From assembly GCF_900094805.1 (NCBI RefSeq), contig NZ_FMAT01000003.1, positions 1 to 64,000 of the forward strand: a stretch of 64,000 nt of DNA, read 5' to 3'. The notes under the pieces are model-generated. The model did no database searches. It worked only from the letters and a program-made list of their open reading frames with translations, and was not told the DNA's origin. The DNA comes from Arthrobacter sp. NIO-1057 (GTDB lineage Bacteria > Actinomycetota > Actinomycetes > Actinomycetales > Micrococcaceae). The position numbers and the translations under genes were made by a program. Positions 27,196 to 35,645 of the stretch are shown here, in pieces (positions within the stretch are counted from its first letter, which is position 1; each line of letters starts with the position of its first letter).

Positions 27196-27570
27196 TTGGA
27201 CTGGGAAGAGGGCTAGAGCATTTTCTTTTATGTTAGTTTCTTCGCAGAAAGTATGGCGGCAGAGAATTACCTCCCACCCACTAGGAGATCTAGCGGAAAG
27301 ATTTGTTTTCTGAGCATCTTAATCCAAGAAACCCACTCTTTATTGGAGACTCCATTGCCAGAAAAAGTATTCTTTGTTCGCATGAACGAGAAGATTGAGT
27401 CTCTGGTTCATCACTTGATACGAATGCCTTTGAATCGGCGTCTTTTGCCCCGAAATACACCATGGTTCCACGCGTTGACCGCGCAACTGTTTTCCTAGCT
27501 CGATGAGTTGCTTGAGATACACGTAAACAGTTAGCGCCAACAATCCCGCTCACCGTGCCACACTAGGTGA
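27196..27570. other. 375-bp gene-free interval with a second, weaker LacI-like site
   Basis: Short overlapping frames on both strands here show no recognisable domain and no convincing ribosome-binding site, so I call no gene. GTTAGCGCCAAC at 27530-27541 matches the ytfQ operator core (GTTAGCGCTAAC) at 11 of 12 positions. It may be a secondary site for the same repressor, or it may control the DUF456 gene that begins 29 bp later. Confidence 0.45.
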
Positions 27571-28071
27571 GTGGATACACAGATCATTTACACGATTCTT
27601 GCTGGGATACTGCTCGTAATTTCAGCATTAGGCACGATTTTTCCGGTGCTCCCAGGATCGTTGCTGACCATCGGAACGCTGCTGGCATGGGGCTGGCTAC
27701 TCGGCTCGACGGCATCGTGGTGGACTGCTGGCATCGGCATGGCCATCGCGCTCGTGGGGTGGTCAGCCTCGGCGATGCTCACCGGAAGGAAACTCAAGGA
27801 GCATCAGGTCCCCAAAGGCTCCATCCTCTTTGCTGTGATCGGTGCCATCGCCGGTGCGTTTATCATCCCGGTTGTAGGACTTTTCATCGGTTTCGCGGTC
27901 GGGCTTTTCGCTGGAGAAAGCGTACGGCGTCGAGAACTCTCCGGTGCATTCAGCTCATCATGGGCAGCCCTGAAAGCGCTGGGACTTGGGATTGTGGTGG
28001 AGTTCGGATGCGTTCTACTCGCCTCATCGGCGTGGGTGATCGGCATGATCACCCACTTCGCCACCCGTTAG
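27571..28071 (+). CDS. DUF456 family membrane protein
   Basis: This 166-residue integral membrane protein has four to five hydrophobic segments and glycine-rich pairs (GTIFPVLPGSLLTIGTLLAWG, split across helices; IAGAFIIPVVGLFIGFAVGLFAGE), typical of DUF456. The function is unknown. The start is GTG at 27571, preceded by a weak AGGTGA. Its last four bases overlap the end of the convergent response-regulator gene. Confidence 0.82.
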   Translation: MDTQIIYTILAGILLVISALGTIFPVLPGSLLTIGTLLAWGWLLGSTASWWTAGIGMAIALVGWSASAMLTGRKLKEHQVPKGSILFAVIGAIAGAFIIPVVGLFIGFAVGLFAGESVRRRELSGAFSSSWAALKALGLGIVVEFGCVLLASSAWVIGMITHFATR

Positions 28072-28673
28072 ATCCACCCCTGTTCGCGAGCTTTTCGGGC
28101 AGCTTCAATCCGATTCGCGGTATTCGTTTTGCCGATGGCGTTTGATAGGTGGTTGCGTACGGTTCCCACGGACAGATGCACCAAAGCAGCGATACGCGAG
28201 ACCGGTGCACCACTGGCCGCATGAGCCAAAATCTCACGTTCACGATCGGTCAACGGATTGCGCTGAGTTTCGACGCTAAGCATCGCTCGTTGCGGATCAA
28301 TGATCTTATCCCCGGCGTACACCTTACGAATTGCCGAGACCAAGTCCTCCGGTGGTGCATCCTTAACAAGGAAACCGCTAGCCCCAGCCTCAAAAGCTTG
28401 CCGAAAATATCCAGGTCGGTCAAAGGTGGTCAAGACCAGCACTTTCACCTCAGGGTGGGTCTGGCTAAGTTGCTGCGCAAGACTCAATCCATCAAGCCGA
28501 GGCATCTGAATATCAACCAGTGCAACATCTACCTTATGCAACGCTAGAGCTGCGGTCACCTCATCGCCATCAGCGCATTGAGCGACAACTTCAAGGTCGA
28601 CTTCCAGATTCAGCAAAGCCGCCAGTGCGCTGCGCACCAAATGTTGATCGTCAGCGATTAGTACCCGAATCAC
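28068..28673 (-). CDS. NarL/LuxR-type response regulator
   Basis: This 201-residue regulator has a receiver domain at about 1-120, with acidic DD at 8-9, phosphoacceptor Asp54 in LVDIQMP, and Lys in LVKDAPPED. A LuxR HTH follows at about 135-200 (LTDREREILAHAASGAPVSRIA). Its GTG start overlaps the stop of the histidine kinase gene by 4 bp. It should be phosphorylated by that kinase and control the ABC exporter at the head of the same operon. Confidence 0.92.
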   Translation of the reverse strand: MIRVLIADDQHLVRSALAALLNLEVDLEVVAQCADGDEVTAALALHKVDVALVDIQMPRLDGLSLAQQLSQTHPEVKVLVLTTFDRPGYFRQAFEAGASGFLVKDAPPEDLVSAIRKVYAGDKIIDPQRAMLSVETQRNPLTDREREILAHAASGAPVSRIAALVHLSVGTVRNHLSNAIGKTNTANRIEAARKAREQGWI

Positions 28674-29800
28674 TTGACCTCCTGAAAGCTACCGTCAAAA
28701 GTCAGTTGGACCCGGGTGCCACCCAGTGTCGAGGCTTCGACCGTCGCAGTGGCACCAATTTGCTTGGCTCGCTCTTGCATTCCGCGGATGCCGTGACCCG
28801 CTTCGCTGGCTCCCAATCCGTCTCCGTCATCGTCGATGCCTACGTAGGATTTATCAAAAACTATGCGCAGTGAACTGGCGTGTGCATGGCGTAAGACGTT
28901 GGTGAGTGCTTCACGCAAAATCCAGGCCGTGTGCGAGCGCCATCGCACAGGGATTGAAGCCGGGTCTCCCACCACGGTGAAATTCAGATCATTGTCTTGG
29001 CAGGCCCTTCGCAAATCGGCAAGTTCCGCTTCAAGATCCTGCCGGTTCAGTCCCTGGACTGTGGTTCGTACAGAGTCCAAGGCCTGCACTGCCAAGTCGG
29101 ATAACTGCTGCATTTCTGTGCGGGCACGATCGTATTCTTGGGCGTCAAGCAATCGCATGGCTAGCTGCGCTTTGAGATTAAGCGCAGTCAGTGAATGACC
29201 AATTCCGTCATGGACATCGCGGGCGACCCGCTCTTGTTCGGCAACGAGCATGTAATCGGCACGCATTTCTTCGGCGGCTACCGCCCGAGTAATGGCAGCC
29301 ACGGTAATCACGTAGACCACCATCAGAACAAAATTTAGTCCGATGATAAACAACGCATCAATGAACTCGCCGACCGCCACTGGTAAGAGCAAACAGACCA
29401 GTACAGCCCCAGCGTAGGTCGCTATGGTCCAGGGCCTGGTCAGCAGGAAAGCTGCGTACGAGGTGATAAACGGAGTGAGGCTCAGGGCACCAATTCCTGT
29501 AGCGATCATCGCCAGCAGAAGAATCAGTATCAACACCGCGAAACTGATCAGCGCCGGAATCTGCTTGGTGCCGCCTTGCCCCACAGCCCACGAGTATTTG
29601 GCATAAGCATGCAGATACACCGCGGCAAAAACTGCCACAAGTATGAGCCCGGCAACTCGCACCGGCTCCGGGTATGGGTTGTTGATCAAGTCCAAGATCG
29701 GGAAGATCAGGAAGACAACCCACACTCCAGACATGAGCCAGCCCCAGCGATTCCAGAACTGTTGCTCATCCTCTAGAGCGCTGGGCTGGCATTGTCTCAT
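28670..29800 (-). CDS. Sensor histidine kinase, HisKA_3/DesK-like
   Basis: This 376-residue membrane kinase has about six N-terminal membrane segments and a dimerisation/phosphoacceptor segment, ERVARDVHDGIGHSLTAL (His is the phosphosite). A HATPase_c domain follows, with REALTNVLRHAHA and GIDDDGDGLG. I start at ATG 29800 (MRQCQPSALED), which overlaps the permease stop by an ATGA; the longer frame runs inside the permease gene. It is probably a membrane-state or drug sensor working with the response regulator downstream and the ABC exporter upstream. Confidence 0.9.
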   Translation of the reverse strand: MRQCQPSALEDEQQFWNRWGWLMSGVWVVFLIFPILDLINNPYPEPVRVAGLILVAVFAAVYLHAYAKYSWAVGQGGTKQIPALISFAVLILILLLAMIATGIGALSLTPFITSYAAFLLTRPWTIATYAGAVLVCLLLPVAVGEFIDALFIIGLNFVLMVVYVITVAAITRAVAAEEMRADYMLVAEQERVARDVHDGIGHSLTALNLKAQLAMRLLDAQEYDRARTEMQQLSDLAVQALDSVRTTVQGLNRQDLEAELADLRRACQDNDLNFTVVGDPASIPVRWRSHTAWILREALTNVLRHAHASSLRIVFDKSYVGIDDDGDGLGASEAGHGIRGMQERAKQIGATATVEASTLGGTRVQLTFDGSFQEVK

Positions 29801-30552
29801 TGACGTGCTTTGGCCCTGCGCGTAGCGAGTACCGCAAAGACGGCGAAGATCATTGCCCATAGCACTAGATTAGTTGTCATCATCCACATTGGGTCCGGAG
29901 CCATCTCAGTTCCTTCCGGAATATCTTTGAGCAACGGGTAACGGGCCAAGGCGACGTAGCCAAACATCGGCGTAAACCGGGCGATATCAAGCATGGTTCC
30001 TTCCAGAGGCATAAACACATTTCCGAAGAAGGCGAAGAACACCATGAGCCCCGTCGCCAGGCCCAATGCAGATTCGGATTTGAAAGCCATACCCACGCCA
30101 ATGCCGTAGCAAGCAAAGACCATGGCACCGATCAAGATGATCAGATAGCTAACGCCCCAAATCCACGACTCGTTCACCGTGGCCCCGGTGAGTGCTCCCA
30201 AAGCGAAAACGATGGCGGCAGATACACCTGCAACGGTGGCAGCAACGATCATCTTGCTTCCAACAAACACCGCTGGCGGCATCTTAGTTATAGCAATCTG
30301 CCGGCCCCACCCCTGCATGGTTTCAGTGGCTACTGTTCCTGCGATGGACACCGTGCTGACGGCCGCACCATAGGCGGCCATGGAGATCATGAGATAAAAC
30401 TTGACGTTTCCCGCTCCCAAATCTGATTCGGTGTAGCTAGGAATATTGCCAAAAAGGATATACATGGCTGCCGGAAGTAAGAGAGCAAAAACGAGATTGT
30501 ATCCATCGCGAAAGTGCCGGGCAAATTCAACTTGGATATAGGTTGCCATCAT
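29797..30552 (-). CDS. ABC-2 type exporter permease
   Basis: This 251-residue protein has six membrane segments and a topology typical of ABC-2 permeases (FRDGYNLVFALLLPAAMYILFG, GLMVFFAFFGNVFMPLEGTM, both in membrane regions). It should form the channel of an exporter with the ATPase encoded just upstream (4-bp overlap). The substrate is unknown. Similar ABC pairs linked to DesK/NarL-type systems export drugs, lantibiotics or lipids. Its stop overlaps the kinase start. Confidence 0.87.
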   Translation of the reverse strand: MMATYIQVEFARHFRDGYNLVFALLLPAAMYILFGNIPSYTESDLGAGNVKFYLMISMAAYGAAVSTVSIAGTVATETMQGWGRQIAITKMPPAVFVGSKMIVAATVAGVSAAIVFALGALTGATVNESWIWGVSYLIILIGAMVFACYGIGVGMAFKSESALGLATGLMVFFAFFGNVFMPLEGTMLDIARFTPMFGYVALARYPLLKDIPEGTEMAPDPMWMMTTNLVLWAMIFAVFAVLATRRAKARQ

Positions 30553-31466
30553 GATGCGTCCTTGGTGAGTTGGATGAAAGCGTCTTCTAGGCTGGGGGAA
30601 GAGATTTCGATGTCTTGGCCCCGGTACTGTTGCAAGAGAGCTAGGGCGAACTGGTCAGAGTCGGTGCACTGGAAGTGATATCGCAGTCCCTGTTGTTCGG
30701 TCAGCACGATGGACTCATCAAAACCCAGGGCTTGTTGGGCATCGGCTTCAGAGGAGAAAGTGGCGCTGATGGATCTGCCGTTGATCAAATGGCGCAATTC
30801 TTCGGTGGCTCCGTCGGCAACGATTCTTCCCTGACTCATCAGCACGGTACGTTCGGCGAAGGCCTGTGCTTCTTCGAGATAGTGCGTGGCAAAGATGATG
30901 GTTCGGCCGCCCGTTGCTTCGGCGCGCATCGTTTGCCAGAAGTCACGGCGGGCCATCACATCCATACCGGCCGTGGGCTCGTCCAAGATCAATACATCTG
31001 GATCCGGCAAAAGGGCGAGGGCAAATTTGATGCGTTGCTGCTCTCCCCCGGAGCACTTACCCACCCTTCGTTTTGCGATTTTTGTGAGTCCGGTGCGCTC
31101 CATGACCTCTCGGACACGGTCGGCTCGTCCGTGCATCGTTCCGATGACCTTGACGGTTTCTTGCACCGTCAGGTCACGTAAGAGTCCACCGGTTTGCAGG
31201 ACCGCTGATACTTGGCCGGAAGATATAGCTTGGCTCGGAGATTGTCCTAAAACTTGCACTGTTCCCGCGGAGGGCTGGGTCAGTCCGAGGATCATGTCCA
31301 CCGTGGTGGTCTTTCCAGCCCCGTTGGGCCCGAGTAAAGCTACGATTTGTCCTTGGGCAATCTGCAGGTTGATTCCTTTGACTGCCTCAACTTTGGCGTG
31401 TTTAGCAACAAATGTTTTCTTCACTGTCGACAGCGATATGGCGTCGGTTTTCATCAGCGTTTCCAT
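30549..31466 (-). CDS. ABC exporter ATP-binding protein
   Basis: This 305-residue ABC-2 type ATPase has Walker A GPNGAGKTTT at about 47, signature CSGGEQQRIKFALAL, Walker B VLILDEPTAGMD, and a C-terminal region of about 80 residues typical of drug-exporter ATPases. Two in-frame ATG codons (31466 and 31454) are possible and neither has a perfect ribosome-binding site. It is the first of four overlapping genes (ATPase, permease, kinase, regulator), an autoregulated exporter operon. Confidence 0.9.
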   Translation of the reverse strand: METLMKTDAISLSTVKKTFVAKHAKVEAVKGINLQIAQGQIVALLGPNGAGKTTTVDMILGLTQPSAGTVQVLGQSPSQAISSGQVSAVLQTGGLLRDLTVQETVKVIGTMHGRADRVREVMERTGLTKIAKRRVGKCSGGEQQRIKFALALLPDPDVLILDEPTAGMDVMARRDFWQTMRAEATGGRTIIFATHYLEEAQAFAERTVLMSQGRIVADGATEELRHLINGRSISATFSSEADAQQALGFDESIVLTEQQGLRYHFQCTDSDQFALALLQQYRGQDIEISSPSLEDAFIQLTKDAS

Positions 31467-31786
31467 ACTTCAATCATTCAACTTCCCGGTGGCCACAAAA
31501 AGAGCAGAATGTCATGATCTGCCCATGACCGTTGTCATGGGTTCAGCAAGGTAGTTGCAGTAAAACAACCATCTGGCTTGAATCTTTACAACTGTTGTGA
31601 CCTTAGCAACAACTTCTGGTTTTCGCTCTGGCTGGAAAAGATTCCGACTTCTATAAGCTCGGAGCACATCACTGCGAGTCAACGAACGAAATGTCATTTT
31701 TCGCCCTTGTGATCAGCCCATAGAACTTATGACCTGCTGGTTATCCCTATGGGAAACTCACAGTCATATCCCGTAGGATTTTTCCT
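31467..31786. promoter_or_regulatory. 320-bp divergent intergenic region with GTCATG repeats
   Basis: No gene is supported here. About 45 bp upstream of the exporter ATPase lie three related hexamers, GTCATG (31511-31516), CATGAC (31524-31529, inverted) and GTCATG (31534-31539). They are plausible half-sites for the operon's own response regulator. The rest is AT-richer than the coding sequence around it and shows nothing else I can name. Confidence 0.4.
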
Positions 31787-32488
31787 GTGCTAGATCAATC
31801 TTCTTTTCTTTCCTTTGTGACGGATTACGCCCCGCCGACCATCGGCGCCGCGTTCCTGCCCGACTGGCTGAACCCAGCAGTATTCCTCAACAACCCTGAC
31901 CTTGGTCCATGGGTTGTGGCGCTAGTCTGCCTCATCGTCTTCACCGAAACTGGCTTGCTGGTTGGGTTCTTCCTCCCAGGCGACTCGATGCTGTTCACCG
32001 TCGGCATGCTCATCGCCACCGGCACCATCCATGTGCCACTTTGGCTCTTCTCGTTGGCCATCTTCGTTTGCGCCTTCGCCGGAGACCAGACGGGCTATCT
32101 CATCGGTAGGAAAACTGGCCCAGCCATCTTCAACAAACCCGAATCGCGGTTCTTCTCGCAGAAGAATGTTGAACGAGCCCACGAATTTTTCGAAAAGTTT
32201 GGTGGCCGTGCAGTCATCTTGGCCCGCTTTGTACCGGTGGTTCGAACCTTCGTGCCGGTCATCGCCGGTGTCGCCAAAATGGACCACAAGACCTTCATCA
32301 GCTTCAACCTGATTGGCGCCGCCCTCTGGGGTATCGGCGTCACGCTCTTAGGTTTCTGGTTGGGTCAGTTCAGCTGGATCGAAGAGAACATCGACATTAT
32401 CTTCATCCTGATTGTTCTCATCTCCTTGATCCCGATCGGTGTTGAACTGCTCAAAGCTCGTAAGCCAAGCAAGAACATCGAAGACTAG
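31787..32488 (+). CDS. DedA-family membrane protein
   Basis: This 233-residue protein has about five membrane segments with the DedA/SNARE-associated motifs: ETGLLVGFFLPGDSMLF (acidic/Pro-Gly-Asp re-entrant loop), FEKFGGRAVILARFVPVVRTFVPVIAG (two blocks) and the GALLWGIG-like segment GAALWGIG. DedA proteins flip or move polyprenyl phosphates and phospholipids and help membrane homeostasis. The start is GTG 31787 with AGGA nearby. Its stop is only 3 bp from the DUF2695 pseudogene remnant on the other strand. Confidence 0.9.
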   Translation: MLDQSSFLSFVTDYAPPTIGAAFLPDWLNPAVFLNNPDLGPWVVALVCLIVFTETGLLVGFFLPGDSMLFTVGMLIATGTIHVPLWLFSLAIFVCAFAGDQTGYLIGRKTGPAIFNKPESRFFSQKNVERAHEFFEKFGGRAVILARFVPVVRTFVPVIAGVAKMDHKTFISFNLIGAALWGIGVTLLGFWLGQFSWIEENIDIIFILIVLISLIPIGVELLKARKPSKNIED

Positions 32489-32491
32489 TTT

Positions 32492-32601
32492 CTAAGCACT
32501 TCGGCGGCTAAAACGACCGCCACCCCACTGTACGCCGCGGCGCATCAACCAATTCTCGCAAGGTTGGATTGCCCCGCGGCGTACTCCTTTACACACCAAA
32601 T
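32492..32601. repeat. 110-bp direct repeat, left copy
   Basis: This segment is about 95% identical (105 of 110 positions) to 43724-43833. Similarity starts exactly at the stop codon of the DUF2695 reading frame and ends abruptly 110 bp later, beyond which the two paralogues diverge strongly. It contains an 11-bp inverted repeat, CCGCGGCGTAC with its complement, separated by about 34 bp. The two copies bracket an 11-kb accessory region, like attachment sites or recombination scars. Confidence 0.8.
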
Positions 32602-32768
32602 TCTTCTCATGATCTACCGCGAGTGGGCTTGCATGGTGATCGGGCGGAGAACATTGATTAGCACTTCGCAATCGCAATAGCCGCCGAGTCGGTAATCTTT
32701 TTCCAGAGCGACGACACGCAGGGCACTAATGTCCCGATAGTTCTTCGAAACCCGAAGATCGCCATAGC
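32492..32768 (-). pseudogene. DUF2695 gene remnant, 5' end lost at an IS junction and frameshifted
   Basis: Read leftward from the IS edge, one frame gives a DUF2695 middle part (YGDLRVSKNYRDISALRV, GGYCDCEVLINVLRP) and stops at TAG after MQAHSR. The 3' third continues in another frame as LVCKGVRRGAIQPCENWLM. The intact paralogue at 43724-44080 shows both parts in one frame. The 5' end is missing at the left boundary of the ISL3-like element. It is therefore broken twice and cannot make the full protein. Confidence 0.75.
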
Positions 32769-34215
32769 GGCTCTTCACAATTCAGGGTGTAAACCGGGCC
32801 TGAAACCACCGGCCTCCAACAATGACCGTGCGATATAGTGCGTCAAATTCCTGAACCCTAACGCGATACCCCGCAAATGCTCCAACCGGCCATTCAACGC
32901 TTCGGTTGGCCCGTTCGATGACCCCATATGATCGAAATACGCCAAGATATCCGACGCGCGTTTCTTCAATGTTGTCGCCACGGACCTCACCTCGATCATG
33001 TCCTTAGGCAAGGTCTTGGCCAGGTCATGGATGAAATCCCACAACCGTTCCTTCCCCTCCCATGGGGAAGGAGCCCGATACGCGGCTACCAGCCGTTGAT
33101 ACACCTTCCATGTCGCTTGCACGACCTGATGGCCCGGATCAGCAAACAATGATTCCAGTTGCCCTTTGCCACGTTCGCTGAGCAGTTCCTCGCCGGTCAG
33201 CAGCGTCTTGCGGGCCCGATACAACGGATCCTTGCTCCGGCCCCGCCATCCCAGCGTCTCATGCTGGATCCGCTGCCAGGCTTTCTCCAACGCAGTGCCG
33301 GCCAGCTTCACCACATGGAACGGGTCCATCACCTCCACCGCATGCGGCAGCTCTCCCACCGCGGCGGTCTTGAACCCGGTGAACCCGCCCATCGCAACGA
33401 TCTGCACCCCGGCAGGACAAGCCCGGTCCCGCTCTTGCAACCAGGACTTGAACACCTGCTTCGACCTTCCCTGGACCATGTCCAGCAGCCGTGCCGGTCC
33501 GCTACGCTGCTGCACCGGGGGTCAGGTCGATGATGACCGTGACGTAATTGTCTCCGTACCGGGCATGACGCCACACGTGCTCGACAACCCCGATCACCTG
33601 GACACCGTCAAAACGGGTCGGGCTGCTGATCAGCACCCGCTGCCCCTCAGCCAGCACCGCAGCATTCGCGGTATTCCACGAAACACCCAGCCCCTCCGCG
33701 ACCCGGGCCATGCTCAAGTGCTGACACACGATCCCTTTCAAAGCCCATCGCAGCCCTCCGCGGGAGATCTTCGCTTTCGGGTCGGCGGCCAAGGAGGTGT
33801 CCTGCACCCTTACGTGCTTGCAGGTGGCGCACCGGTAGCGGCGCACCCTGATAGCCAAGGTAGTGGGCCGCCACCCGAACGATGCATGCGACAGCCGGCG
33901 GATCCTGGTATCGCGGGCGGTGCCCTGGGCTCCGCACTGGTGGCAGAACTTGTCGTCTTCGACGACTCGGCATTCGATCACTGCGCGGGTATCGGTGATG
34001 TGCTGCCCCGTAGCTGTCAGTCCGAGGTGTTGAAGACCGCAGAATGTCGTCAAGTCCCGGGTGCAGTAGGTAGCATCGAGCATGGCCGAGAGCTTTCGAC
34101 TCTGGTTGTGTAGGAACTTTCATTCTCGTGAAGCTCTCGGCCTTTTTCGTGCCGTGACACGCTACCTGATGTCTGGGATCTGTTGAGACTGCTACACCTT
34201 AGATCGCGAAGAGCC
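32769..34215. mobile_element. ISL3-family insertion sequence with frameshifted transposase
   Basis: The element of about 1447 bp is bounded by imperfect inverted repeats, GGCTCTTCACAATTCAGGGTG (32769-32789) and the complement of CACCTTAGATCGCGAAGAGCC (34195-34215), matching at about 15 of 21 positions and starting GGCTCTTC as in ISL3 elements. The single transposase gene fills it on the minus strand. The 8-bp flanks (GCCATAGC left, TGGTAACT right) do not match, so no target duplication is left. That suggests the element took part in a deletion or recombination after insertion. Confidence 0.82.
32775..34083 (-). pseudogene. ISL3-family transposase, broken by a one-base frameshift
   Basis: The 5' part (34083 to about 33502) encodes an N-terminal zinc-finger (CHQCGAQG, CATCKHVRV), an HTH, and the start of the DDE domain (VIIDLTP). 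The 3' part (about 33515 to 32775) continues with SGPARLLDMVQGRSKQV, ALEKAWQRIQHE and GSSNGPTEALNGRLEHLRG. The switch falls in a run of five G (33517-33521); with four, the frame would be continuous. The gene is either truly inactive or carries a sequencing or slippage indel. Total length matches a normal ISL3 transposase of about 435 residues. Confidence 0.85.
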
Positions 34216-34249
34216 TGGTAACTTGCTATGAATCGGTGGTTTCACTCAA

Positions 34250-34264
34250 CCCTGACAGTCAGGG
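34250..34264. terminator. Short palindrome downstream of the MFS gene
   Basis: CCCTGAC (34250-34256) and GTCAGGG (34258-34264) form a 7-bp perfect inverted repeat around one base, 30 bp beyond the MFS stop. It could be a weak terminator. The flanking TTCAC and CCCTGACAG bases recur near 40415-40430. Confidence 0.35.
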
Positions 34265-34293
34265 GATGGCACAGCTAGGACTTTTGGTGCAGG

Positions 34294-35625
34294 TTATTCC
34301 GTCAGTTCCTTGCCGCGGGACTCAGTAATGGACCATGCCGTTAGGGCCGATATCAGCAGTAGCACAATCGAATAGATCGAGAAGACTGTTCCTCCATATT
34401 CACCGAACCAGCTATCCAGGGCTGCTTGGAGATACGCCGCTGTTCCGCCGAACAAGGCTACGCACAGGGCATATGGCGCGGCAACACCGATAGTGCGAAC
34501 CGATGTGGGGAACAGCTCGGCATAGACCGCGGGCATGATGGCCGCCGAAGCCGATATGAAGATCAACATGACCGTCATGGCGATGAATAGCTGCCACCAT
34601 TCACCATGCACGACGAAGGTCATCGGGAACTGCATTGCAGCAGCACCAATAGACGAGATGATCAGCACCGGGCGCCGACCGATGCGGTCCGACAATTTAC
34701 CCCAGAATGGCAGTGCCGCCATGAAGACTAGGTTTGCCGCTACGCCAACCCAAAGGGCCTCGGATGGTTCCATGCCAAGGGTAGCGATTGCATGCGCAGG
34801 GGTGGCAACGGACCAAATGTAGTAAACCACGGTGAGGCCAACTGTCAACCCGATGACTTGCAAGGCTTTTGTTCGGTTGGCCATGCAGTCTTTGATAAGC
34901 GAGGCCTTCGGCTGTGTAGCTTGCTTCTCGGCTTTCTTGTGCTTCGTGAACTGCGCAGTTTCCTTCAAACGTGCTCTCATGACGAGGGTGTATAGTCCGA
35001 AAACAGCTCCGATTGCGAAGGGAATTCGCCAGCCGAAGCCGTTCATCTGCTCGGCGGTTAAGACCAAGGTGAAAATAGCGCCGAGCAAGGTGCCAAAGAC
35101 GATCCCGGCGGTCCCTGAGAAGTAGATCAGCGTTGCGTATAGGCCGCGTTTCGGTGCCGGTGCCATCTCGGCCAGGTAGGTCTGGGCGCTGGGAAGTTCG
35201 CCGCCGTGGGCCAAGCCTTGGATGAGTCTGGCGATCAGGAGCATCACCGAGGCAAATGCACCCACGGCTGCGAAGTTCGGGGTCACTGCAATAATCAACG
35301 ATCCTAACGCTGCCAAGCCGACAGCCGAGGTCATCGAGGTCTTGCGCCCGATGCGGTCACCGATCACACCGAAGAGAACTCCGCCCAACGGTCGCGCTAT
35401 GAAGCCCACAGCGAATATGGCCATGGTTGCGAGGAAGGCGCTGGTTGCGTCGTGCGGGGAGAAGAGGTTATTGGCGATATACGGGGCAAAGGTGGCGTAG
35501 ATGGCCCAGTCGAACCATTCAACAGCGTTGCCGGCACCGATGCCGAAGAGGCTCTTCGTCAGTTCCTTGCGATTATCCGGTCGGTCAGTAGTCGACGTCG
35601 AGCCGCCGAGTCTAGGCGTTTCCAT
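34294..35625 (-). CDS. MFS transporter, metabolite:H+ symporter (MHS) family
   Basis: This 443-residue, 12-TM transporter has the MHS marks NAVEWFDWAIYATFAPYIA, GDRIGRKTSM between helices 2 and 3, and GLAHGGELPSAQTYLAE. The family imports organic acids, proline/betaine or aromatic acids. It follows the M20 amidohydrolase gene on the same strand (20 bp), so it may take up the conjugate or acid that enzyme hydrolyses. The Lrp-type regulator divergent to that pair likely controls both. Confidence 0.9.
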   Translation of the reverse strand: METPRLGGSTSTTDRPDNRKELTKSLFGIGAGNAVEWFDWAIYATFAPYIANNLFSPHDATSAFLATMAIFAVGFIARPLGGVLFGVIGDRIGRKTSMTSAVGLAALGSLIIAVTPNFAAVGAFASVMLLIARLIQGLAHGGELPSAQTYLAEMAPAPKRGLYATLIYFSGTAGIVFGTLLGAIFTLVLTAEQMNGFGWRIPFAIGAVFGLYTLVMRARLKETAQFTKHKKAEKQATQPKASLIKDCMANRTKALQVIGLTVGLTVVYYIWSVATPAHAIATLGMEPSEALWVGVAANLVFMAALPFWGKLSDRIGRRPVLIISSIGAAAMQFPMTFVVHGEWWQLFIAMTVMLIFISASAAIMPAVYAELFPTSVRTIGVAAPYALCVALFGGTAAYLQAALDSWFGEYGGTVFSIYSIVLLLISALTAWSITESRGKELTE

Positions 35626-35645
35626 GAAATTTCTCCGGTCCGAGG

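Noticed and set aside
27253-27553. Short frames on both strands upstream of ytfQ, checked as a possible LacI repressor remnant
   Set aside because: No LacI helix-turn-helix or other domain is visible and no ribosome-binding site.
31512-31697. 61-codon leftward frame in the exporter/DedA gap
   Set aside because: Unlike any family I know, no ribosome-binding site, and it overlaps the likely regulatory repeats.
33166-34113. 315-codon rightward frame across the ISL3 element
   Set aside because: Antisense of the transposase; the minus strand shows clear ISL3 motifs.
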